From contig CAJUSK010000036.1 in the NCBI GenBank assembly GCA_910589075.1, forward strand, positions 1 to 64,000: DNA of 64,000 nt, read 5' to 3'. Position 1 is the stretch's first letter. Each line of letters opens with the position of its first letter. This DNA comes from an uncultured Lachnospiraceae bacterium (GTDB lineage: Bacteria > Bacillota > Clostridia > Lachnospirales > Lachnospiraceae). Shown one piece after another: positions 53,307 to 60,460 of the stretch. Both the position numbers and the translations under genes were made by a program. The notes below the pieces were generated by a model. It was not told the origin of the DNA and did no database searches. It was given only the letters and a program-made list of their open reading frames with translations.

Positions 53307-54925
53307 AAAAACCGGCAAACAGGAATCGGAAGACGGCATATGCTGTGTGTGGACTGATTCTGACGGCAGTCTGCCTGTTCCGGTTTTTCGCATACGGACA
53401 GGAGGAACCGGAAGAGACGGTTGTCTATAAAGAAGAAACCGTACAGTCTGGTGATCTGGTACAGGGGATCACGGAAAGGGGCAGTCTGGTGCTTCAGACC
53501 ACTGACCAGGTGTATGATGTGCATATTGAAGAGGAAGATACTGAGGATGAGGAAGACGAAGATGAAAGCGGGCGGTATCTGAAAGTTGAAGCGGTTTATG
53601 TAAAACAAGGGCAAAGGATACATACAGGAGATCCGATTTTGAAAGTGACCCAGGACAGTATCCGCTCTGTGCGCAGGTATCTTGAGTCTGAACGGGCCAA
53701 TGCAGAAATTCTGCTGGAAGAATTGGAAAATACATATGAAGTGGAGCAGGTAAAAGCTGAAAATAACCGCCGCAAAAGCCTGACAGACCAGACCTTTGCA
53801 GAGACTGTATATATGGTGGATATGGCGCAGATTGAGACTGATCTGGCTCTGCTGGAAGATTCTGTGGCCGTACTGGAACAGGAAATCCGGCAGATCGAGA
53901 CTGATCTGGAGGACGGCTGGGAAGCCTATGCAGATCTGAAAAAAAGCTATGAAACATATAAAAAGCGGTATGAAGAATGGGATCCGGACAATCTGTATAC
54001 ATATATTCCCCTGCGCACAGAATATCTGGAGAGTAAGAAGCGCTATGAGGACGAGACCGAAAAACGTCTGGAGCAACGGGAAACCATGGCGGATAAGCAG
54101 GAAGAAGCAGATAAAAAGCAGAAAGAGATAGAAAGACTGCAAAAGCAGGCTGACAGCCGGCAGATGGAAGCCAGGCAGGCTTATGAAACCGCCGCGCTGG
54201 ACGGCGACATGGCGCAGGAAATCTATGCATATTCCTTACAGGAACAGGAGCAGGACATAAAAACGGCCAGAGAGGATCTGGAATCACTGAACAGGAAACT
54301 GGCGGATTTTCATGCGTTTGTGGGAGACGACGGTGTGGTGTATGCCGGGGAAGACGGGTTGGTTACACAGGTGTATTATGAGGCCGGGGATACGCTGCGT
54401 GAAGACAGCGCTCTCATTACCTATGCAGGAGAACATGCCTGTGTACTTTCTGTAGATGTGACAGAGGAAGATATTTCGTCTGTGAAGGTGGGAAATGATG
54501 TGGAGATTGTATTTACAGCCTGTCCGGAAACAACATATACTGGCAAGGTGGAAGAAATTGTCAGTACGGAGCCTTCACCGAATACGGCTATGGTAAGTTA
54601 TCCTGTTACAGTCCGTGTGGAAGGGGATACTGCAAAGCTGTATGGCGGTATGACCGGGGATGTGACCTTTGTCACAGGCCAGGTTACAGAGGTTTTGTAT
54701 GTATCACGAAAAGCTGTCTTAAAAGAAAACGACGCTTCGTTTGTGCTGATGCGGGATGCGGATGGGGGCATCGTGCGCAGAGCGGTGGAAACGGGCTTTT
54801 CAGACGGTGTACATGTGCAGATTGTGAGCGGCCTGTCCGAAGGAGACACAGTGTGCATTGAAACCAAAATGGAGGCAGGGGAAGAGACGGGAGTACAGGA
54901 AACAAGTCCGGGAGGTCAGAAATGA
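53303..54925 (+). CDS. Membrane-fusion-like adaptor (second of three)
   Basis: The 540-residue protein has an N-terminal membrane segment, an acidic insertion near residues 75-90, a long coiled coil (about 125-335), and a C-terminal lipoyl/beta-barrel/membrane-proximal region ending in a VRRAVETGFSDG motif shared with the third adaptor. AAAGGAGAGG precedes the ATG. It overlaps both neighbours by 4 bp (ATGA). It should link the MacB-like permease to the cell wall space. Confidence 0.85.
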   Translation: MKKPANRNRKTAYAVCGLILTAVCLFRFFAYGQEEPEETVVYKEETVQSGDLVQGITERGSLVLQTTDQVYDVHIEEEDTEDEEDEDESGRYLKVEAVYVKQGQRIHTGDPILKVTQDSIRSVRRYLESERANAEILLEELENTYEVEQVKAENNRRKSLTDQTFAETVYMVDMAQIETDLALLEDSVAVLEQEIRQIETDLEDGWEAYADLKKSYETYKKRYEEWDPDNLYTYIPLRTEYLESKKRYEDETEKRLEQRETMADKQEEADKKQKEIERLQKQADSRQMEARQAYETAALDGDMAQEIYAYSLQEQEQDIKTAREDLESLNRKLADFHAFVGDDGVVYAGEDGLVTQVYYEAGDTLREDSALITYAGEHACVLSVDVTEEDISSVKVGNDVEIVFTACPETTYTGKVEEIVSTEPSPNTAMVSYPVTVRVEGDTAKLYGGMTGDVTFVTGQVTEVLYVSRKAVLKENDASFVLMRDADGGIVRRAVETGFSDGVHVQIVSGLSEGDTVCIETKMEAGEETGVQETSPGGQK

Positions 54926-56544
54926 AAACATGGGTGCATACACATAAAAAGGTATCCATCACACTGGCACTGTTTTTTGCCATGGTTGTGATTGCCACAG
55001 GCTGGGGAATCTTTCTGGCGGCTTTTACGAAGGAGGCGGAAGCTGTTTACCGGGAGGAAAGGGTACAATACGGACCGTTGTCCGTGGGCATTACAAAAGA
55101 AGGGGTTGTGTCGGTGGGGACGGTGGAACAGGGATTTTCACTGGATCTTAGCGCCTATACAAACGAGAGTGATTCTGACAATTTCAGGGGATGGATGGGC
55201 GGTGGAATGCCGGGAATGCAAAATGGAGACAGTCATGAAAGCGGAAGCCGGAGCCTGGAAGTGGAAGAAGTCTTTATCACGGTGGGACAACGGATTGAAC
55301 AGGGCGCCCCGCTTTTAAAACTGACAGAGGAAAGTGTGGAAGATATCCGTTCAGAGCTGGTGTCCGATGAGGAATCTGCCCGGTTGGAATATGATAACCT
55401 GCTTCTGGATCAGCGCAAAGCCGTCAGGGAGGCTTCCTGGGAACGTGAGCAGAATCTGGTCTATGGGAACGGGGCAGCAGCGGAGTATGAGGAAACCATG
55501 TATCAACTGCAGCAGGCCATGGAGGAGGCGCAGGAATCCCTGAAAGAGGCAGAGGATACGCTGGCAGAGTATCAGGCCGATCTGGAAGCGGTACGAAGCG
55601 ACTACGAAGAAGCAGTCAGCTATCTGAAAGAAGCCACGGCTGCGGTGGAAAGTGAAACGGATACCTACTGGTATCTGAAAAATGAGGAATCCAGGGAACT
55701 GGCAAAACGGACGGTGGAAGAGGAAGAAGCGCAGACAGAGCAGTTGGAAGATCAGATATGGGAAGCGCAGCAGGAAATCATTCTCCTGAGGGCGGCCTGC
55801 CACGAGGCGGAACTGGCATATCAAAACGGTGAGGCGGATGCATTGGCCCGCTATGACAAATTGCTCTATCAGTCGCAGCAGGCAGAGGAAGTATATGCGA
55901 TTGCCACAGATTTGATTACTTATCAGGTACAGGTGGCAAAAGAGGATTATGAAACAGCGGTATCAAAGCTGCAAACCTTTGATGCAGAAATCGTAGACGG
56001 TGTGGTGTCAGCAGAGTATGAAGGGGTGATTACAGCCGTTGACATACAGGCGGGGGATACCATGCAGAGTGATACGGTGATTGCCACTTTGAACAATTAT
56101 GAGGATGTTCTGGTTTCTGTGGATGTGGAGTCCGGATATATGGACTCCGTTGCGGTGGGGGATTCTGTGCGGCTGACGTTCCCGGCTTTTCCGGAAGAGT
56201 TGTTTGACGGCGTGGTATCACATATCGGTGAGGCATTTATGGATGGAAATACCGCATACCGGACCGTGGAAATTTCTGTGGAGGGAGATGTATCCGGTTT
56301 GTATGGCGGTATGTCCGGGGAAGCGACGTTTATAACCCGACAGTCAGAGGAAACACTGTATGTGCCGCGCAATGCGGTTATCCGTGAAGAAGACGGCTCG
56401 TTTGTGAACATGCGGGATGCAGAGGGAAATATCGTACGCCGGGAAGTTGTCACCGGTTTTTCCGACGGCACCTGTGTGGAAATTCAGGAAGGCCTGCAGG
56501 AAGGGGATACCGTGTCGATTGAGAGCAAGAGGAGCGGGGAATGA
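54922..56544 (+). CDS. Membrane-fusion-like adaptor (third of three)
   Basis: The 540-residue protein is laid out like the second adaptor: membrane anchor at about 10-30, a Gly/Met-rich insert at about 89-102, coiled coil (about 145-345), and a C-terminal domain with LYVPRNAVIREEDGSFV and VVTGFSDGTCVEI. The C-terminal similarity to adaptor two shows they are paralogs. It overlaps the permease gene by 4 bp. Whether the three adaptors form one mixed complex or alternate is unknown. Confidence 0.86.
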   Translation: MKTWVHTHKKVSITLALFFAMVVIATGWGIFLAAFTKEAEAVYREERVQYGPLSVGITKEGVVSVGTVEQGFSLDLSAYTNESDSDNFRGWMGGGMPGMQNGDSHESGSRSLEVEEVFITVGQRIEQGAPLLKLTEESVEDIRSELVSDEESARLEYDNLLLDQRKAVREASWEREQNLVYGNGAAAEYEETMYQLQQAMEEAQESLKEAEDTLAEYQADLEAVRSDYEEAVSYLKEATAAVESETDTYWYLKNEESRELAKRTVEEEEAQTEQLEDQIWEAQQEIILLRAACHEAELAYQNGEADALARYDKLLYQSQQAEEVYAIATDLITYQVQVAKEDYETAVSKLQTFDAEIVDGVVSAEYEGVITAVDIQAGDTMQSDTVIATLNNYEDVLVSVDVESGYMDSVAVGDSVRLTFPAFPEELFDGVVSHIGEAFMDGNTAYRTVEISVEGDVSGLYGGMSGEATFITRQSEETLYVPRNAVIREEDGSFVNMRDAEGNIVRREVVTGFSDGTCVEIQEGLQEGDTVSIESKRSGE

Positions 56545-57902
56545 GACTTGGGGAAATATTGCGGCTTGTATGGCTGAATCTGGCACAGAACAAGTCCAGG
56601 GTTCTATTGACATCCATCGGCATTATAGCCGGTTCTGCTACGATTATGCTGGTTCTGGCAATCGGGAAGGGCGGACAGATGGAGGTGGCGGAGCAGTTTA
56701 AAAATCTGAATGCAGGCGCCATTGATATTACCTGCGCTGGAGACACCAAAGTGGAAGGGACGGGCAGCAGCCGGGGTGGCTCTCCCCTAAATCCCGGCAG
56801 CCCGGGCGGCGGGGCGCCATTGGGAGGAGGAAATAACAACCGGCTTGGAGGCGGTATGGCAGGACGTGGCCTTGGCAGTCCGGGCGGTGGTCCGCCTGGA
56901 TTTGGACCGGATTTTGCATCCGGCATGGAGACGGTGTCCCTGGACGAAGAGGATATGGAGGAGATTCTCACCTGTGTGCCGGCGCTCGGCGACGGAACCA
57001 TTTCCTTTTCGGCAAAGGCAGATGTGGAAGGCGGCAGCCTGGACGAAAGCGTTTCTTTTACCATAGCGGGCGTGAAAGCCAATTATGCACAGATCAGCAA
57101 TCTGGATCTGGCAATCGGGGAATTTCTTGCAGAAGAAAATGAAGAAAAAAAGGAAAAAATCTGTGTACTGGGTAAAGGTGCCGCGGGAGAGATTTTCGGC
57201 AGCAGTTATGACGCATTTAACAGTACGGTTTACATTGACAGCCGGCCTTATGTGGTGGCCGGCGTCCTCGAAGAAATGGGAACGGTGGCTTCCGGTATCA
57301 GCCCGGATGAGACGATTTTTATTCCTTATGCAACAGGTATTAAATATATCACGGGAACGGACGTCAGTCCCACGATTACGGTGATTGCAAAGGACGTGGC
57401 GCAGGTGCCCGGGATGATGGGTGATATTGAAAACGTGCTGCTTGAGCGTTATCCCGATACGAAATTTACACTGTCGGATGCAGGGACAAAAATGGAAGCC
57501 GCGTCCCGGTCCAATGAAACATTACAGATGTTATTGATTGCGATGGCCACCATTGTATTTGTAATCGGCGGCATTGGCATTATGAATGTGCTCTTTGTAT
57601 CAGTCAAAGAGCGAACCGGAGAAATCGGTGTCCTGAAGGCAATCGGATGCAGCAGAAAAGATATTCTGACAGAATTTTTGCTGGAAGCCTCCGGCATCAG
57701 TCTGGTGGGTGCAGTGCTGGGCGTGCTGCTGGGACTGTGCATAACACCCGTCATTGAACGGTTTTCCATCCGGGTGGAATTGTCGCTGACGGGTATGGTG
57801 CTGTCGCTTGTGTTTGGGGTTCTGACCGGCAGCCTGTTTGGCTTTTATCCGGCATTCAGAGCGTCCAGGCTGATTCCGGTTGCGGCATTGAATCATACAT
57901 AA
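56541..57902 (+). CDS. MacB-like ABC exporter permease with glycine-rich insert
   Basis: The 453-residue protein has one N-terminal membrane segment (about 20-45), an extracellular MacB_PCD-like domain, and three C-terminal membrane segments with the FtsX motif (VKERTGEIGVLKAIGCSRKD). Residues about 73-128, within the extracellular domain, are almost entirely Gly/Pro/Ser/Asn/Arg, which is unusual for MacB. It pairs with the ATPase at 57927. The ATGA start overlaps the third adaptor. Confidence 0.9.
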   Translation: MRLGEILRLVWLNLAQNKSRVLLTSIGIIAGSATIMLVLAIGKGGQMEVAEQFKNLNAGAIDITCAGDTKVEGTGSSRGGSPLNPGSPGGGAPLGGGNNNRLGGGMAGRGLGSPGGGPPGFGPDFASGMETVSLDEEDMEEILTCVPALGDGTISFSAKADVEGGSLDESVSFTIAGVKANYAQISNLDLAIGEFLAEENEEKKEKICVLGKGAAGEIFGSSYDAFNSTVYIDSRPYVVAGVLEEMGTVASGISPDETIFIPYATGIKYITGTDVSPTITVIAKDVAQVPGMMGDIENVLLERYPDTKFTLSDAGTKMEAASRSNETLQMLLIAMATIVFVIGGIGIMNVLFVSVKERTGEIGVLKAIGCSRKDILTEFLLEASGISLVGAVLGVLLGLCITPVIERFSIRVELSLTGMVLSLVFGVLTGSLFGFYPAFRASRLIPVAALNHT

Positions 57903-57926
57903 CGAAAAGGAAAGCCGGAAAACGGG

Positions 57927-58640
57927 ATGATGGAAATGGCAGGGAGAATGATGGAAGAAGCACTGATTAAAATTATAAATCTGAATAAGGGATATCGGCT
58001 GGGAGAAGAAAAGGTGCCGGTGCTCAGGGATATTTGTTTTACGGTACAGCGCGGGGAATATGTGGCCATACTGGGGCCTTCCGGATCCGGTAAGACGACC
58101 CTGATGAATGTAATGGGCTGTATGGACAGTCTGGATACAGGGGAATATTATTTGAATGGATTTCCGATCCATACAATGAAGGCGGAAGAACTCACCCAGG
58201 TACGCAATCGGGAAATCGGCTTTATTTTTCAGAATTATCAGTTGATTCCCACATACAATGTGTTGCAGAATATTATCATGCCCCTTCTGATACGGGGAAT
58301 GGGACATCGGGAAGCAGAAGAAAAGTGCATGGAAACCATTCGGCTTCTGGGCATTTCCCATCGTCTGGAGCATCGGCCCTCGGAGCTTTCCGGAGGACAG
58401 AAGCAGCGGGTGTCCATTGCCAGGGCACTGGTGGGGGAACCTGCGCTGCTGCTGGCAGATGAACCTACAGGGGCGCTGGATTATACAAGCGGACAGGAGG
58501 TTTTAAAGTTATTTGGGGCGCTGCATGATATGGGCCATACCATTGTTATGATCACACATGATTTGAATGTGGCAAAGGCGGCAGGGCGGATTGTCCATAT
58601 CATAGACGGTGTCTTGTCTGAAGCGGATGCCTCTCCTTAG
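57927..58640 (+). CDS. MacB/LolD-type ABC exporter ATPase
   Basis: The 237-residue ATPase has Walker A GPSGSGKTT, signature LSGGQKQR and Walker B LLLADEPTGALD, with the LolD/MacB pattern around IGFIFQNYQLIPTYNVLQN. It powers the permease just upstream. The start could also be ATG 57948 or 57951, which have a GGGAG site. A terminator at 58673 closes the five-gene operon. Confidence 0.93.
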   Translation: MMEMAGRMMEEALIKIINLNKGYRLGEEKVPVLRDICFTVQRGEYVAILGPSGSGKTTLMNVMGCMDSLDTGEYYLNGFPIHTMKAEELTQVRNREIGFIFQNYQLIPTYNVLQNIIMPLLIRGMGHREAEEKCMETIRLLGISHRLEHRPSELSGGQKQRVSIARALVGEPALLLADEPTGALDYTSGQEVLKLFGALHDMGHTIVMITHDLNVAKAAGRIVHIIDGVLSEADASP

Positions 58641-58672
58641 CGCTGCATGAGAAATAATCTGTGAATCCGCGT

Positions 58673-58700
58673 AAAAGCCTTGTGGAAACAGGGCTTTTTT
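58673..58700 (+). terminator. Terminator of the MacB-like operon
   Basis: AAAAGCCTTGT (58673-58683) pairs with ACAGGGCTTTT (58688-58698), four-base loop, T run to 58700. Confidence 0.85.
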
Positions 58701-58783
58701 GTTATTCTATAAAAAAGTTTCTGATACCGGGACATTGGATTGTCTGCCGGGAAAGGTCGAAAGTCACACACAGGAGGAAGCAA

Positions 58784-59362
58784 ATGAAGCTGCTGGAAGA
58801 CAGAATACGCAGGGATGGCAGAGTAAAAGCCGGCAATGTACTCAAGGTGGACAGTTTTCTGAATCATCAACTGGATATAGATCTGTACAATGAGATGGGA
58901 AAGGAATTCAGACGGCTGTTTCCGAGTGACAATATCACAAAACTGTTGACGATTGAGGCATCGGGGATTGGAATTGCCTGTATTGCGGCGCAGTATTTTC
59001 ATGTTCCCGTGGTTTTTGCAAAGAAGTCCCAGAGCATCAACCTGGACGGCTCAGTGTATGCGGCCAGGGTGCAGTCATTTACCCATGGAAGGATATATGA
59101 TGTCATCGTATCTGAGAAGTTTTTGTCCCCGGCGGATCATGTGCTCATACTGGATGATTTTCTTGCAAACGGTTGTGCCGTATCGGGGTTGATTGAACTG
59201 GTGGAAAGCGCCGGAGCCAGTATTGAAGGTGTGGGGATCGCCGTGGAAAAGGGGTTCCAGGAGGGCGGCAGGCTCTTGCGGGAGAAGGGTATCCGGGTGG
59301 AGTCTCTGGCCATTGTGGAATCCATGGATGCGGATACGGGAGAAATACGCTTCAGGAGATAA
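58784..59362 (+). CDS. xpt: Xanthine phosphoribosyltransferase
   Basis: Xpt salvages xanthine to XMP with PRPP. The 192-residue protein has the PRPP-binding loop VLILDDFLANG and the family's N-terminal pattern (MKLLEDRIRRDGRVKAGNVL). Length matches the family. AGGAGG lies 6 bp before ATG 58784. The leader between the terminator at 58700 and the gene does not show a recognisable purine riboswitch. The TetR gene follows after a single base. Confidence 0.94.
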   Translation: MKLLEDRIRRDGRVKAGNVLKVDSFLNHQLDIDLYNEMGKEFRRLFPSDNITKLLTIEASGIGIACIAAQYFHVPVVFAKKSQSINLDGSVYAARVQSFTHGRIYDVIVSEKFLSPADHVLILDDFLANGCAVSGLIELVESAGASIEGVGIAVEKGFQEGGRLLREKGIRVESLAIVESMDADTGEIRFRR

Positions 59363-59363
59363 T

Positions 59364-59927
59364 ATGCGCAGAAAGGAAAACATAGACAAAAAACTCATCG
59401 AAAGTTTTAAGGAACTGGCAAAGCGGATACCCATCGAAAAGATTACCATTCAGGAGATAGCAGAAGGGGCAGGCGTGATCCGGCCTACGTTTTACAATCA
59501 TTTTCAGGACAAATACCAGCTTCTGGAATATATTTTTAAATCGGAAGTGATTATGCCGGTCAAGCCCCTGATACAAAACGATATGCTGGACGACGCGGTG
59601 GTGTTGATTTTTGTGAGGATGCTGGAGGACAAAGAGTTTTATGGAAGGGTCTATCGCCTGCAGGGACAGAATTCTTTTGAGAGCATTGTCAAAGACAGCC
59701 TGTATGAAATCTTACTGGATTTTATCAGGGAATATTCTCAGGATAAAGTTTCAAGGTATAAATTATTGTCCCATGAAACGCTGGCCAGATATTATTCGGA
59801 ATTTCTGGGATTTATATTTATTGTATGGATACGGGACGGGATGATTGTGTCGCCCCGGGAGATGCGGGACCTTTTTAATTATATCAAAGATCATTCACTC
59901 TATGAAATCATAAGAGAAATGGAATAA
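59364..59927 (+). CDS. TetR/AcrR-family regulator
   Basis: The 187-residue protein has an N-terminal TetR helix-turn-helix (ITIQEIAEGAGVIRPTFYNHF, about residues 26-47) and a helical ligand-binding half. ATG 59364 has CAGGAGAT upstream and begins one base after the xpt stop, so the two are cotranscribed. Its ligand and targets are unknown; neighbouring candidates are the MacB-like exporter and the small gene at 59973. Confidence 0.88.
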   Translation: MRRKENIDKKLIESFKELAKRIPIEKITIQEIAEGAGVIRPTFYNHFQDKYQLLEYIFKSEVIMPVKPLIQNDMLDDAVVLIFVRMLEDKEFYGRVYRLQGQNSFESIVKDSLYEILLDFIREYSQDKVSRYKLLSHETLARYYSEFLGFIFIVWIRDGMIVSPREMRDLFNYIKDHSLYEIIREME

Positions 59928-59972
59928 GCTGTGGGAACCTGAAAAGTCCCAGGAAAAACAGGAGGAAAAAAG

Positions 59973-60251
59973 ATGAATTTATTTGACAAAGTGGAAAAGA
60001 CATTCAACGAGACAGGACAGGGAATCAGCCGGAAGGCGAAAGAACTGGTGGAAGTGACCCGCCTGAAAAATATGCTCCATACCTGCGAAGAGGTGATGGA
60101 CCAGAAATATCGTGAAATCGGCAGGGCATATTTTGAAAGCCACAGGGACGAGGAAGACGGGGAATATGCAGAGCAGTGCAAGGCCATACTGGATGCCCGG
60201 AAGGGTGCGGAAGCGCTGAGAGAACAGATTAAAAATGTGGGAAAAGTATAA
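59973..60251 (+). CDS. Small uncharacterised helical protein
   Basis: The 92-residue product is charged and helical, without membrane segments or cysteine clusters beyond single residues. It resembles small conserved Clostridia proteins that begin MNLFDKVEKTFNETGQ, sometimes fused to a zinc ribbon that is absent here. AGGAGG precedes the ATG. It lies 45 bp after the TetR gene and before a terminator. No function known. Confidence 0.75.
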   Translation: MNLFDKVEKTFNETGQGISRKAKELVEVTRLKNMLHTCEEVMDQKYREIGRAYFESHRDEEDGEYAEQCKAILDARKGAEALREQIKNVGKV

Positions 60252-60306
60252 CAATTCCCGATACGCGTCGCAGGTGCCGTGCCTGTTATGAATGAAAATA
60301 TGAATG

Positions 60307-60351
60307 AAAACGGCCATGGTTGATCGCTTTGATACAGCCATGGCCGTTTTT
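60307..60351. terminator. Terminator between the small gene and PBP1A
   Basis: AAAACGGCCATGG (60307-60319) pairs perfectly with CCATGGCCGTTTT (60338-60350), loop 18. The symmetric A and T ends allow termination in both directions, serving the convergent genes. Confidence 0.85.
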
Positions 60352-60393
60352 CCATACAATGGAAAGCCGGCAAAGGGTGTTTCCATTGTATGG
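60352..60393 (+). repeat. Dispersed palindromic repeat, copy F
   Basis: Perfect 14-bp arms CCATACAATGGAAA (60352-60365) and TTTCCATTGTATGG (60380-60393) flank GCCGGCAAAGGGTG. This is the most perfect copy and directly abuts the terminator. Confidence 0.85.
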
Positions 60394-60460
60394 ATGACAA
60401 ACATCAGTGATACAGGGGATTCCCTGTTACAGTCACAGATGCAATCGTTGGAAATCTGCC

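Noticed and set aside
53177..54142. Minus-strand open frame opposite the second adaptor
   Set aside because: It is antisense to coiled-coil coding sequence, which naturally gives Leu/Phe-rich open frames.
58701..58783. Purine riboswitch before xpt
   Set aside because: xpt leaders often carry one, but the conserved junction sequences and paired loops could not be found here.
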